The notes: generated by a model not told the origin, from the letters alone. A DNA stretch of 64,000 nt from an uncultured Lachnospiraceae bacterium (GCA_934394565.1 CAKRQV010000010.1:39719-103718), one strand, 5' to 3'; counted from the first letter of the stretch, positions 1 to 9,413 are shown. Made by a program: numbers and translations.

Positions 1-142
1 AACGGCTAACTTCATCTAATGCGCTCGCTAAAGCGGGCTCGCGCATAAGATTACGTAAGCCGTGGATTTCGTCAAAGCTAAGGGCGCACTTTAAATCGTT
101 TGAAGAGAGATATATACCAGTCAGCGACCCCAGCCACCCGGG
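1..142 (+). repeat. Large palindromic repeat, copy E1 (left part outside window)
   Basis: This is the right part of a structured intergenic element found in three further copies (14047, 22844, 26672). The core stem ACGGCT (2-7) pairs with AGCCGT (58-63), and ATGCGC pairs with GCGCAT around the central CTCGCT/AGCGGG hairpin. The right arm follows the core from about 100 and carries the GATATAT motif shared by the other copies. The left arm lies outside the window, so arm pairing cannot be checked. It sits about 65 bp downstream of the EamA gene stop. Confidence 0.85.
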
Positions 143-207
143 CCTTTTCTTATGCTGACATTGCTTGTAATGTTACTTTCTTTTGCTGTATTTTACTCAA
201 TATTTTT

Positions 208-1137
208 TTATCCGTCCGTCCTTGAATTAACCGGAAGCTGTGCCAACACGATGGCTGCGAATATGATAACGCACCCGAGGATTTCTCTGGCGGTGAGCTT
301 CTGACCGAGGATGATCCATCCGGCGAGGACGGAGAAAACGGATTCGAGGCTCATCAGCAGGGATGCTATGGTCGGATTCAGTCCATTCTGACCGATGATC
401 TGCAGGGTGTAGGCGACGCCGCAGGACATGACACCAGCGTACAGAATGGGGATCCACGCATTCCAGGACTGCAGTGCGGGAAGCCAGGCGTAAAATCCGG
501 ACAGGGAATGGTGCATATCCACAAAAAATGTCGGGATCAGTCCGATCAGTCCGGAGATGATAAACTGGATGGAGGATAAGCGCACACCATCGACAAGTGG
601 AGAAAAATGATCAACCAGCAAAATATGCAGAGAAAAGCATACGGCGCAGATGATCACAAGTCCGTCGGAAAAGCGCAGGGAAAATCCGGTCGTGCCGTTC
701 ATGCAGAGCAGGTACAGCCCTGCCAGGGTCAGTACGACACCGATCCAGATATTCCAGCCGCATTTCTTTTTCAGGAAAAGTCCCAGGATCGGTACCAGCA
801 GAATATAACAGGCAGTCAGAAAACCGGCCTTACCGGCTTCTGTACCCAGATTGATTCCAAGCTGCTGGAAGGAGCTGGCGATAAACATCACGCAGCCGCA
901 GGCGATACCGCCGGTAAGCAGTGTTTTCTTTTCTGCAGTGGTCTTTGGCTTTTTGTCTGTCTTTGTATCGAGCACATGGATAACGGGGATCAGCACGATC
1001 CCGCCAATCAGGGAACGGATACAGTTAAAGGAAAAAGCACCGACAGTATCTCCGCCTGTGGTCTGTGCGACAAAAGCGATGCCCCAGATCAGTGCTGTCA
1101 GCACCAGCAGGCAGGATTTTCTTACGTTCTGTTTCAC
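208..1137 (-). CDS. EamA/DMT-superfamily transporter
   Basis: The product is 309 aa and is a predicted inner-membrane permease of the drug/metabolite transporter superfamily. About ten hydrophobic segments run along the whole protein, arranged as two EamA halves. Family features include the early LIWGIAFVAQ segment and the late SLLMSLESVFSVLAGWIILG segment. Such proteins move small metabolites or amino acids; nothing here identifies the substrate. The start codon overlaps the degV stop by 4 bp (ATGA), so the two genes are probably translationally coupled. Function beyond the family is not inferable. Confidence 0.9.
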   Translation of the reverse strand: MKQNVRKSCLLVLTALIWGIAFVAQTTGGDTVGAFSFNCIRSLIGGIVLIPVIHVLDTKTDKKPKTTAEKKTLLTGGIACGCVMFIASSFQQLGINLGTEAGKAGFLTACYILLVPILGLFLKKKCGWNIWIGVVLTLAGLYLLCMNGTTGFSLRFSDGLVIICAVCFSLHILLVDHFSPLVDGVRLSSIQFIISGLIGLIPTFFVDMHHSLSGFYAWLPALQSWNAWIPILYAGVMSCGVAYTLQIIGQNGLNPTIASLLMSLESVFSVLAGWIILGQKLTAREILGCVIIFAAIVLAQLPVNSRTDG

Positions 1138-2045
1138 ACTTTACCTCCTTTGGCCTTGTCTAGCGCATACAGTTCCTTGGGACGACAGGAACAGCCGATG
1201 CCAAGGCCATCCGGACCGATATGGCAGGATACACCAAAGGACAAATCATCACAGAGGATCTTTTCTCCCGGGAATGCTTCACGAATCTGTTCCAGCCAGC
1301 CTTCTGTCGTCTCTTCATCAGCACTGGATGCCGCCAAAATACGGACTTCACCGGCTTCGTACTCTTTTGAAAACTTTGTCAGCAGATCATTTTTCAGTGC
1401 TTCGATCATCGCTGCACGCGCCTTTTTAGTACCTCTGCACTTTTTAAAGGCATCGAGCTTTCCCACATCAAAGGACAGAATAGGTTTGATATTTAAAAGG
1501 GAACCAAGGGCTGCGGAGCCTGCTGAAATACGTCCACCGCGTTTTAAATAGGTCAGATCCGAAACCGCCACATAGATATTCATCCTGTCACGGACGCGTT
1601 CCAGAATCTCTTTACACTGGGCAGCGCTGTATCCGGCTTCGATCAGATCGATGGCATCCAGAACGGACTGATGCATCAGTGTGGAAACACGGCCATTGTC
1701 TACCACAAACACGCGGTCTTCGTAGGCTTCGTCCTGTGCCAGCATATTGGCAGTATCACACGAGCTGCTGAGGCCACTGCTGATCGGGATATACAGGATC
1801 GATTCGTAGCTTTCCAGTGCCTTATCCCAGATTTCCATGACTGCTGCCGGGGATGGCTGGGATGTGGAAACATTGGCTCCACTTTTCAGACGATTGAAAA
1901 ACGCCTCTCTTGTCAATGTTACATCCTCATAATAACAGGTCTCATCAAAATAAAAGGGCATCGAAAGCACCATAATTTCGAGCTCCTTTGCCATTTCCTG
2001 TGTGATACTGCTGTGACTGTCCGTCACTATTCCTATTTTTCTCAT
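1134..2045 (-). CDS. DegV family fatty-acid-binding protein
   Basis: The product is 303 aa, the usual length for DegV/FakB proteins. The N-terminus reads IGIVTDSHSSITQEMA, the family's TDS/T motif where the lipid carboxylate is bound. Later come ISSGLSSS and a C-terminal glycine-rich segment near CHIGPDGLGIG. Family members bind a fatty acid and can present it to the FakA kinase; no fakA is seen nearby. It is the first gene of a two-gene unit with the EamA transporter. Family assignment is secure, the particular ligand is not. Confidence 0.92.
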   Translation of the reverse strand: MRKIGIVTDSHSSITQEMAKELEIMVLSMPFYFDETCYYEDVTLTREAFFNRLKSGANVSTSQPSPAAVMEIWDKALESYESILYIPISSGLSSSCDTANMLAQDEAYEDRVFVVDNGRVSTLMHQSVLDAIDLIEAGYSAAQCKEILERVRDRMNIYVAVSDLTYLKRGGRISAGSAALGSLLNIKPILSFDVGKLDAFKKCRGTKKARAAMIEALKNDLLTKFSKEYEAGEVRILAASSADEETTEGWLEQIREAFPGEKILCDDLSFGVSCHIGPDGLGIGCSCRPKELYALDKAKGGKV

Positions 2046-2250
2046 AATGGTATGACCTAACTTTCAAAAATACTTTGTATTTTAAAATATCAACGAAGAT
2101 TATACGGTTTTCCCCATGTCCTGTCAAGAATGACATAGTTTTCCACCTGACAGATATCTGCGTTTTTTCACCGGATGTCCTGCACTTCCACAATCCTCCA
2201 GCATATTTTTCCCCTGCAGTACAGATACTCTGAAAAAGGAGGTTTTTTCT

Positions 2251-2682
2251 ATGATTTCTGATACAACCTATTTATTACGGGAATGCAATGCCGGGTGTAA
2301 AATGGCCTCGGGTGCGATGGAGCAGGTGCTGCCCCATGTCCATGACCGGAAGCTTTCGGATCTATTGCACAAATACAATGAAAAACACCTGGATATCGGT
2401 GCCAGCTGCCATGAACTGCTGACCGATGACGGTGACAATGGTAAAGATCCCCACCCGCTGACCCGTGCCATGTCCTGGATGAGCACGGAAATGAAACTGA
2501 ATATCCGAGATGACAACAGTACCGTAGCCGGACTTCTGATGGACGGTTGCAGTATGGGAATTAAATCTTTAAGCCGCTATCTGAACCAGTACCCGGAAGC
2601 ATCCGAAGAAAGTCAGGATCTGACCCGGAAACTGATTCATCTGGAGGAAGATTTTATGATGCAGCTCAAAAGTTTCGTCTGA
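2251..2682 (+). CDS. DUF2383-like ferritin-fold protein
   Basis: This 143-aa protein is small, mainly helical and probably cytoplasmic. It resembles the DUF2383 four-helix bundle family, with spaced Glu/His residues (for example KHLDIGASCHELL and HLEEDFMMQLKSF). A strong ribosome site (AAGGAGG) precedes the ATG. It is transcribed convergently with the next gene, and the two stop codons lie in one short hairpin. Metal binding would be plausible by analogy, but I cannot confirm the ligands. Confidence 0.6.
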   Translation: MISDTTYLLRECNAGCKMASGAMEQVLPHVHDRKLSDLLHKYNEKHLDIGASCHELLTDDGDNGKDPHPLTRAMSWMSTEMKLNIRDDNSTVAGLLMDGCSMGIKSLSRYLNQYPEASEESQDLTRKLIHLEEDFMMQLKSFV

Positions 2683-2694
2683 CACTTGTCAGAC
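2677..2694. terminator. Hairpin holding both stop codons of convergent genes
   Basis: GTCTGACA (2677-2684) is separated by two bases from its exact reverse complement TGTCAGAC (2687-2694). The TGA of the plus-strand gene (2680-2682) and the TGA of the minus-strand gene (2689-2691) both lie in the stem. No strong T tract follows on either strand, so termination activity is uncertain. Confidence 0.45.
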
Positions 2695-4194
2695 TCTGGG
2701 CATATAGCACCGGAAATGTCCGATCGTCTGGGCATAGTCCAGTTTTTCTTCGATAAAGGACTCCACTGCCTGACGGGGATACTGATACTGATCGTCCAAA
2801 TCCGACGGTATCAGATACATAGCCTGTCCACTGGTATACAGCGTATCGTCAAGACATTCTCCGGGTGTCTTCTGTCCCAGATTTCCCACCAGAAACATAT
2901 CCGTATATTTATGATAGATGTCCGAAGGAATCAGGTACTTCACAGCCTCATTGTCAAGAATATACACATCAAAGCCATTTTCTTTACGAAGCTTTACCTC
3001 TTCCACAATATCCCGATACTCCTCTTCTTCCCCACGGTCCATAAAGATTCCCTGAAAATGCGGCACATCCGTCAGCAGCACACTGTTCTTTACCACAGCA
3101 TACGGCTTGATACCGCAGATATCTACGAGACAGGCAAATACCGCACCGGCCGCTGCAATTCGTACCAGTCGGAACCTCTGCAGCCAGGCCAGATACGGCA
3201 GTACCAGTACCAGAAACGGAAACAGACAGGTCAGGATATGGTAAGAATTGCACAGGGGATACAGATTGATACAGCCAAGTGTACTGTACAAAAGCACAAG
3301 CAGTCCCATACGGCCCTTTTCATTTTTCCGATTATACAGTGTGTAGATCACTCCCAGAAGCACGCTGAGCAAAAAGGCGATACCTGTTGCCATATATTCC
3401 GGATCCTCCGCCATATATTCCCAGAGCATCAGCCGGCTCGAAAAGGTAGAGATCCCTTTCAGGCTCATATCGATAAAATCATCCCAGCTCCCCGTTCCCA
3501 GCAGATAGAACAACACAAAAAAACAGGGAATCGAAGACCCCGCCAGACGGGCAAAAAAGGCTTTCCGAACGTTTTTTCTGTCCTGACGGTACATGAAGCC
3601 CAGAAGCAATACACTGCACCATGCCGCCAGCGCCACAAAACCGCCAAAAGTCTGCTTACACATGATCGCTGCCCCGGCAAAAAGCCCCGTTACCAGCTGA
3701 TATCGGACGGAAAAATACTGTTCCGTTGAAATCCGCTGCCGCACAAAACGCACATCTCTGTGCATGCTAAAAAGCTGCACGGCAAGAATCGAGCAGCTGT
3801 ATTCATAAAACACATTATAATCAAAGCATAAAAGAAATACTAACGGCAATACCAGCCTGCCACAACCCTTCACCTCCATCTGTTCGGAAAACAGATATAA
3901 CAGATAACAGATTATGGCAAACAAAAGTGCTCCAAGCATCCGTGTCACCAGAAGTTCTCTGCCAAATACCCCAAGTGCCAGTCCGTGAAGCATCGCAAAC
4001 AGCGGTGTCTGCAAGAGATTAAAATCTCTGTAAGGTACAAGTCCCATTGCCATATTGTTGCCGAAAGTAAAATTCCAAAGTTCATCTACATTGCCCAGCC
4101 GTCTGAAAAAGCCAAGCACAGCTGCCAGTAGCAGAAAAAGGGAAAAAAGCGCCACCCTTTTGTACTTTTCCGATATTCTGTTTATTGCTTTCAT
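2689..4194 (-). CDS. GT-C type membrane glycosyltransferase-like protein
   Basis: The product is 501 aa when started at the ATG at 4194, which has the strong site AGGAGAGG just upstream; a longer frame reaches 4239. It has many hydrophobic segments. The first extracytoplasmic loop carries VDELWNF followed by GLVPYRDFN, the acidic-loop pattern of lipid-linked-sugar-dependent GT-C transferases (ArnT/PMT-like). A soluble C-terminal part of about 120 residues follows the last membrane span. It lies right after citrate synthase on the same strand. The sugar and acceptor are unknown. Confidence 0.65.
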   Translation of the reverse strand: MKAINRISEKYKRVALFSLFLLLAAVLGFFRRLGNVDELWNFTFGNNMAMGLVPYRDFNLLQTPLFAMLHGLALGVFGRELLVTRMLGALLFAIICYLLYLFSEQMEVKGCGRLVLPLVFLLCFDYNVFYEYSCSILAVQLFSMHRDVRFVRQRISTEQYFSVRYQLVTGLFAGAAIMCKQTFGGFVALAAWCSVLLLGFMYRQDRKNVRKAFFARLAGSSIPCFFVLFYLLGTGSWDDFIDMSLKGISTFSSRLMLWEYMAEDPEYMATGIAFLLSVLLGVIYTLYNRKNEKGRMGLLVLLYSTLGCINLYPLCNSYHILTCLFPFLVLVLPYLAWLQRFRLVRIAAAGAVFACLVDICGIKPYAVVKNSVLLTDVPHFQGIFMDRGEEEEYRDIVEEVKLRKENGFDVYILDNEAVKYLIPSDIYHKYTDMFLVGNLGQKTPGECLDDTLYTSGQAMYLIPSDLDDQYQYPRQAVESFIEEKLDYAQTIGHFRCYMPRV

Positions 4195-4239
4195 CGTCCT
4201 CTCCTGCTGCAAATCCGTAACTGCGGTGTACCGGTACAA

Positions 4240-5571
4240 TTACTTTTCTTTCATAACGCTTAAATAGGCCGGGCGGATAATCTTGCCCATACCGATGAGC
4301 TCCTCGATCCGATGTGCACTCCAGCCGCTGATTCTTGCAATGGCAAACAGCGGTGTGTACAGCTCCAGCGGAATACCCAGCATATCATAGACAAAGCCAC
4401 TGTAGAAATCCACATTTGGGCTTACGCCTTTGAAGATCTTGCGTTTTTCAGCGATCAACTCCGGCGCAATCGACTCAATAGCATTGTACAGATGCATACT
4501 GCGCTGCTCACCCTTGTCCTCTGCCAGCTTTTCGACAAAGCCTTTGAAAATCCGCTCTCGGGGATCGGACAGGGAATACACGGCATGGCCCATACCATAG
4601 ATCAGACCCTGATGGTCAAAGGTCTCCTTATCCAGAATTTTTTTCAGATAAGCCTTTACTTCTTCGTCATCACCGATATCACTGACATTGGCACGGATAT
4701 CCGTCATCATCTCCATAACCTTTAAATTGGCGCCACCATGCTTTGGTCCTTTCAGCGATGACATTGCGGCACCAATCGCGGAATAAGTATCCGATCCTGA
4801 GGAAGTAACCACCCGGGTTGTAAAGGTCGAATTGTTACCACCGCCATGTTCCATATGCAGCATCAATGCCACATCCATGACCTGAGCTTCCAGCGGCGTA
4901 AAAGACTTGTCCGGGCGAAGCATCATCAACAGATTCTCTGCAGTGGAAAGCTGCGGATCCGGGCGGTGGATATACATACTGCTGTTGTTTTCGTAATGGT
5001 TATAGGCATGGTAGCCATAAACCGCCAGCATCGGGAATACCGCAATCAACTGTATACACTGACGCAGAACATTCTCCACGGAAATATCCGAAACATTTGT
5101 ATCATAAGAGGCCAGCGTCAGGATACTGCGGGTCATGGAATTCATGATATCTTTTGATGGTGCTTTCATGATCACATCCCGGGTAAAATTCGTCGGCAGA
5201 TCGCGGCAGTGCCAGATCATCTCCTTGAAATCGGCAAACTCCTGTTCATCTGGCAGGCGGCCAAACAGCAAAAGGAAAGCCGTACGCTCATAGCCAAATC
5301 TGTCTTTGCCATAGGAATTGATCAGATCCCCGACGCGGTAACCTCTGTACCACAGCTCACCATCGCAGGGAATACGTTGTCCGTCCACTTCTTTCATCGA
5401 AACGATCCGTGATATCGAAGTCAGTCCTGTGACAACACCTTTTCCGTTGAGATCCCTGAGTCCGCGGTAGACACCGTATTTTTTGAACAGTTCGTCCGAA
5501 ATACTGTCATTTTCCCGGCAGACCGGTGCCATTTTTTTCGAGTAATCCTGTATCAATTTTTCAAATCCCAT
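4240..5571 (-). CDS. Citrate synthase
   Basis: The product is 443 aa. It condenses acetyl-CoA and oxaloacetate into citrate. The catalytic set is visible: a His in GPKHGGAN, a His in GMGHAVYSLSDPR and an Asp in SPNVDFYSGF. The substrate loop HMEHGGGNNSTF is also present. The ATG follows AGGAGGCGAGCT. A near-consensus promoter lies at 5670-5699. In fermenting clostridia this enzyme usually serves the oxidative branch towards glutamate; no aconitase or isocitrate dehydrogenase gene is in view, so that role is inferred. Confidence 0.95.
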   Translation of the reverse strand: MGFEKLIQDYSKKMAPVCRENDSISDELFKKYGVYRGLRDLNGKGVVTGLTSISRIVSMKEVDGQRIPCDGELWYRGYRVGDLINSYGKDRFGYERTAFLLLFGRLPDEQEFADFKEMIWHCRDLPTNFTRDVIMKAPSKDIMNSMTRSILTLASYDTNVSDISVENVLRQCIQLIAVFPMLAVYGYHAYNHYENNSSMYIHRPDPQLSTAENLLMMLRPDKSFTPLEAQVMDVALMLHMEHGGGNNSTFTTRVVTSSGSDTYSAIGAAMSSLKGPKHGGANLKVMEMMTDIRANVSDIGDDEEVKAYLKKILDKETFDHQGLIYGMGHAVYSLSDPRERIFKGFVEKLAEDKGEQRSMHLYNAIESIAPELIAEKRKIFKGVSPNVDFYSGFVYDMLGIPLELYTPLFAIARISGWSAHRIEELIGMGKIIRPAYLSVMKEK

Positions 5572-5669
5572 AGCTCGCCTCCTGTTTTTAGCAAGTCATC
5601 TTTTCCGCCACGCTTCCTGCTGTCCGAAGGTTTGCCGGACGTATACAACTCACCAGATTATGTAAATCT

Positions 5670-5699
5670 ATTATAGAGGTCGTCAAATCTGCCTGTCAA
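5670..5699 (-). promoter_or_regulatory. Sigma-A type promoter of citrate synthase
   Basis: Read on the minus strand, TTGACA (5699-5694) and TATAAT (5675-5670) are both perfect consensus hexamers separated by 18 bp. The gene starts about 100 bp downstream. A second TTGAC lies within the spacer. Confidence 0.75.
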
Positions 5700-5756
5700 T
5701 CAGTTTCCTTTTTTTTAAGAAATGGTTTACAGACTGTTTACCATAAAAAATAAAAG

Positions 5757-5779
5757 AAGCTTCCACCGGAGCTTTTTTT
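5757..5779. terminator. Bidirectional hairpin terminator
   Basis: AAGCTTCC pairs with GGAGCTT, with one bulged base, around a three-base loop. T-rich sequence follows on both strands. It separates the DUF1934 gene from the citrate synthase promoter. Confidence 0.5.
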
Positions 5780-5791
5780 ATATACTACGGC

Positions 5792-5816
5792 AAAAAAAAG
5801 GCCCAATGGACCTTTT
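5792..5816 (-). terminator. Terminator of the DUF1934 gene
   Basis: On the minus strand, AAAAGG-CC and GG-CCTTTT pair around a three-base loop and run into eight T residues. The hairpin begins two bases after the gene's stop codon. Confidence 0.75.
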
Positions 5817-5817
5817 C

Positions 5818-6267
5818 TCACAGGGTAAAGCTGCTGCCCTTGGCCATGATTTCCAGCTTCAGCTCGCAGTCTGCTGCATGCTCTCCATTCATCTCAAGCG
5901 CATATTTCACGTTCAGATCAATCTTCTCGTCTGTCTCCTGCATCGTATAGCTCGTTGTCGCAATCCCCATCTCAAGCTCACCAAAGGGTGTGCCATACAT
6001 ACTCATATTCTTTCTGTTTTCCTGGAACACCATCCGGACATTGATCGCACCGCTTTTATTAACCTCCAGGATTTCCGGATGCAGTTTTACTGTATTTACA
6101 GCACTCATCTCAGCTTCTTCGTATACTTCTTCATATTGTACATACCGTTCACCATTTTCTATATAAAAGCGACCAGGTGTTACAATCGAAATCGGTTCTT
6201 CTACGGTCTGTGCCTCTTCCGGTGATGACTGAATCCCTGTTACTCTTACCAGTACTTCTTCTGTCAT
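5818..6267 (-). CDS. DUF1934 family beta-barrel protein
   Basis: The product is 149 aa from the ATG at 6267; an upstream in-frame extension to 6393 is basic and lacks family character. The text matches DUF1934: an opening VRVTGIQSS, central YVQYEEVYEE, and a C-terminal ELKLEIMAKG strand. Family members are small calycin-like beta-barrel proteins of unsettled role in Firmicutes. It is monocistronic with its own terminator. No function is proposed. Confidence 0.8.
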   Translation of the reverse strand: MTEEVLVRVTGIQSSPEEAQTVEEPISIVTPGRFYIENGERYVQYEEVYEEAEMSAVNTVKLHPEILEVNKSGAINVRMVFQENRKNMSMYGTPFGELEMGIATTSYTMQETDEKIDLNVKYALEMNGEHAADCELKLEIMAKGSSFTL

Positions 6268-6433
6268 ACGCTTCCTCCGTTCGTAAGCTACTGCCAGGCA
6301 ACTTCTTTTCCTGTATACAGCTGCCTTGTAATTTTCTGTATCAGACATTGTATACTGTCGCCTGCGATTTTGCAAGCATTGTTCCCGGATCACAAGCTTC
6401 TTTTGACTCAGCTTTCAGACTGCCTGGCAGTTG

Positions 6434-7879
6434 TTATACTTCCCTGATCCACAGGCAGCCGTTCTTTTCCAGAAGTTCCGGCAACGTATCTACTGTCTCT
6501 TCATTTTCCCAGTGCACCAGAAGCCGCTGCAGGGTCATATGGCTTCTGGCCGGGCCAAACCGGTTTTCATACAGCTCAGAGACATATTTACCCATACCGC
6601 CCTCCCCTGTATCCGTCTTAAGCAGACTGCCGGGCATATCTGCAACAAAAGCGTAGCTGTTTTCATCCATCTCCTGCCATCCGGCCAGCTCCGTAAAAAG
6701 CCGGTCCGTCATCTTCCGGTTTTTTAACAGAGTTCTTCCCAGAACGGTTACCTCGATATGCCCGAAATCCGGCTGCAGATTCTGACTGTCGGCAAAACTT
6801 TCCCGGGCATCAGTGAAGCTTTTTGCCAGAACTTTTGTTACCTTCTCCTTTCCCTGCGAAGGGAACCAGAACACATAGCCTTCTTCTGTCCAGTCGGCCA
6901 GAACAGCCCCCACGTATACTCTGTCCTGCACCTCCACGCCACCGTAACGATACACCAAAAGAGCCACTAGCAGAAGTCCAAAAGCCACCAGATCCTTCCA
7001 ACGCCACAACCTCACACTGCCCTCTGGCACCCCCAGAAGCTGCAGACACCCAAAAAGCTTTTCCAGTAAAAGGCCCGCCGCCACAAAAACAGCAAATAAA
7101 AAAGCTGCTGCCCACAGCGCATCCACACGTTCCAGAAACTTGCCGGGCACACTGACTCCCTGCAAAAGGCTCAGCATCGGCCATCGCCGGTATGCTGTCC
7201 CTTGTGTTCCGTAAACCAGTCCAAACAGTACACATAGGCCAGACAGAAAAAAACCAAGAAGCAGGTACAGACCTTCCTGACTGTCCGGCCACAGACCCTT
7301 TTTCCCGGTTTCCGGAATCAACAAAAGATACCAGGAAGCCAGAAGATAGACAACCGCCGCCGTAAGAATCTGGTACATATCCAGTGTCAGCACGCCACGG
7401 ACAATCGGATACCGGATCTGTCTGATGCCCAGAAACGGCATCCCCACCACAAATACCAGAAGCCACGGGGCCACAACGGCTACCAGACGCTGCCATATCG
7501 CTTTTTTCTTTCCCCATGCAGGCAAGAGCATCAGGATAATAAGTCCCCAGGCCACCCAGACAGACATTTCCGTCCAAAAACAGTCACGGATAAACAACGC
7601 TGTGCTGCCAGTCAGGATGATCAGAACCGCCGTATACCATAGCAGGGACACAATGGCAAAAAGTTTACCTGCAAAGCCCTGCAAAGGCTTCCACCTGATA
7701 ACCAGCAGGGCAACCCTGACTCTGTGCAGTATACATACACCTGCTGTGCCCAAAAGAATGCCGACTGCGCCACTGCCTCCGCAAAACAGCCGGAACTTTG
7801 GCAGAAAAAGCGAGAAAAAAGCCACTGCCACAGGGAAATAGCACCAGGGCTGTATGTGTCTTTGCTTTCCCACTCTCAT
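6434..7879 (-). CDS. Spore germination permease: GerAB fused to a GerAC-like domain
   Basis: The product is 481 aa. Residues 1 to about 290 are a chain of hydrophobic spans as in GerAB, the amino-acid-permease-like subunit of germinant receptors. A last span at about 295-312 leads into a soluble tail. That tail resembles the N-terminal domain of GerAC: DRVYVGAVLADW, a KSFTDARESF helix, then FGHIEVTVLGRTLL. GerAC is normally a separate lipoprotein of about 370 aa; here only some 170 residues remain and no lipobox is seen. The start overlaps gerAA by 4 bp, and no separate gerAC follows. The fusion is inferred from motif resemblance. Confidence 0.7.
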   Translation of the reverse strand: MRVGKQRHIQPWCYFPVAVAFFSLFLPKFRLFCGGSGAVGILLGTAGVCILHRVRVALLVIRWKPLQGFAGKLFAIVSLLWYTAVLIILTGSTALFIRDCFWTEMSVWVAWGLIILMLLPAWGKKKAIWQRLVAVVAPWLLVFVVGMPFLGIRQIRYPIVRGVLTLDMYQILTAAVVYLLASWYLLLIPETGKKGLWPDSQEGLYLLLGFFLSGLCVLFGLVYGTQGTAYRRWPMLSLLQGVSVPGKFLERVDALWAAAFLFAVFVAAGLLLEKLFGCLQLLGVPEGSVRLWRWKDLVAFGLLLVALLVYRYGGVEVQDRVYVGAVLADWTEEGYVFWFPSQGKEKVTKVLAKSFTDARESFADSQNLQPDFGHIEVTVLGRTLLKNRKMTDRLFTELAGWQEMDENSYAFVADMPGSLLKTDTGEGGMGKYVSELYENRFGPARSHMTLQRLLVHWENEETVDTLPELLEKNGCLWIREV

Positions 7880-9357
7880 ATCTCTGTGTCCTCCTTATCC
7901 GCCTTTCGTAGCCGGACCGACTGCTTATCGTTCACATAGTACGGTCTGTTTTTCAGCCCGGTCATCGGTTTCCGGTACAGGCTGTCCTGCGCATGAAAGG
8001 TATGACGGTGCATAATTTCAAGATAGGGGATTCCAAAGCTTGTCAGCCCGCTTAAGTGCAAAAGCAGCCAGAAGCTGCCGCAGACGATTCCGGAAAGTCC
8101 AAGAAAGCCCCCCAGAAGGAGCATCATAAAACGTACCAGCCGCAGGGCACTGCCAAATTCTTCATCCGGCACCGCAAAGGTACAAAGCGCTCCAAATGCC
8201 ACAACGATCACCGACATCGGACTGACCAGATTGGCAGAAACCGCCGCATCTCCGATGATCAGCCCGCCCACAATACCGATTGTTCCACTCAAAGGTCCCG
8301 GCATGCGTACCCCGGCTTCCCGGATCATTTCAAACGACAGTTCCATCAAAAGAACCTCGATCATCGGCGGAAACGGTACCCCACTGCGCGACTCAGCCAG
8401 CGATAAAAGCAGCGGTGTCGGCAGGATCTGGGTATGGAAGCTGACAACAGCCAGATAAAACGCAGAGATATACAAAGCTGCCAGCATCGCGCTGTACCGG
8501 ATCAACCGGGCAAAGCTGACAATTTCAAAGTGATTATACCGGTCCTCACTGACCCGCAGAAAATCTGAAAATCCAGCTGGAAGCATCAGTGCCGTGGGCG
8601 AATTGTCGCACAGCAACACAACTCTGCCCTGCAAAATCTCCTGGGCTGCCCTGTCTGGCCGCTGGGTCGTCTGAAACTGGGGAAAAGGCGAAGCCCAGTC
8701 CTTTTTGACCAGCTGTTCAAGCGTCCCGCTGTCAAAAACACCGTCGATCACATAGGCATCGATCCCTGCCTGCAGCTTTTGCAGAAACTCCGGTCGGGCC
8801 AGCTCCTCCATATATAAAAAAGCGATAGTTGTCTCAGAACGCACACCCGTCTTTTTTTCCACGATTTTAAACCCTGCACTGCGCAGGCGTTTGCGTACCA
8901 GTGCCTCATTAGCTTTGATGGAATCACAAAAACCTTCGGACGAACCGCGGATCACTTTTTCTGCTTCGCAATTGCCCACCGGTTTTCCCGGATATCCTTT
9001 GTCTGCCACAGATATGGCCACCGGGCTGCCCTCTGCAAATAACAGGATATCTCCGGTAAACAGCACACACAGTGCCTCTTCTATGGTTGCAAACTGTTTG
9101 CTTTTACCGGCAGTGATCCCTTTTTTTGTCAGCAGTATCCTTTGTTCCTCCACAGACAGCGTATCCAGCTGATGCAACAGCTCAGCGATCACTGACTGAT
9201 CCAGCAGTACATTGGATATCGTTGTCTCTCCGTATACCAGAAACACCCTTCCTGCCCTCAGGTATATCTCCTGTTGCACAATATCCATACAGTCCTGTAA
9301 CAGCTCCTGCACATGTGCGATATTGATGTCCAGATTTTCCACAACAGGTGTTGCCAT
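7876..9357 (-). CDS. gerAA: Spore germination protein GerA (A subunit)
   Basis: The product is 493 aa from the ATG at 9357, which follows AAAGGAG; the frame is open further upstream to 9462 but runs through a terminator. A soluble N-terminal half of about 300 residues precedes a membrane half of several spans, as in GerA/SpoVAF proteins. Typical segments are LLCDNSPTALMLP, ESRSGVPFPPMIEVLLMELSF and PGPLSGTIGIVGGLIIGDAAV. It would sit in the spore inner membrane as part of a germinant receptor. The partner gene follows with a 4-bp overlap. The ligand is unknown. Confidence 0.93.
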   Translation of the reverse strand: MATPVVENLDINIAHVQELLQDCMDIVQQEIYLRAGRVFLVYGETTISNVLLDQSVIAELLHQLDTLSVEEQRILLTKKGITAGKSKQFATIEEALCVLFTGDILLFAEGSPVAISVADKGYPGKPVGNCEAEKVIRGSSEGFCDSIKANEALVRKRLRSAGFKIVEKKTGVRSETTIAFLYMEELARPEFLQKLQAGIDAYVIDGVFDSGTLEQLVKKDWASPFPQFQTTQRPDRAAQEILQGRVVLLCDNSPTALMLPAGFSDFLRVSEDRYNHFEIVSFARLIRYSAMLAALYISAFYLAVVSFHTQILPTPLLLSLAESRSGVPFPPMIEVLLMELSFEMIREAGVRMPGPLSGTIGIVGGLIIGDAAVSANLVSPMSVIVVAFGALCTFAVPDEEFGSALRLVRFMMLLLGGFLGLSGIVCGSFWLLLHLSGLTSFGIPYLEIMHRHTFHAQDSLYRKPMTGLKNRPYYVNDKQSVRLRKADKEDTEI

Positions 9358-9380
9358 ACGCCTCTCCTTTCCACAAACAA

Positions 9381-9413
9381 AAAGAAGTATCCCCACAACA
9401 GGGATACTTCTTT
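9381..9413 (-). terminator. Terminator between the gntR-type gene and gerAA
   Basis: A perfect 13-bp stem (9381-9393 with 9401-9413) encloses a seven-base loop and is followed on the minus strand by a TTGTTT run. It lies only 24 bp upstream of the gerAA start codon. It should end GntR transcripts, so gerAA expression must come from a promoter overlapping or very close to it. Confidence 0.7.

Noticed and set aside
607..1551. Long plus-strand open frame of 314 codons
   Set aside because: It runs antisense across the EamA and degV genes, with low-complexity composition and no ribosome site or family resemblance; both minus-strand genes are clear.
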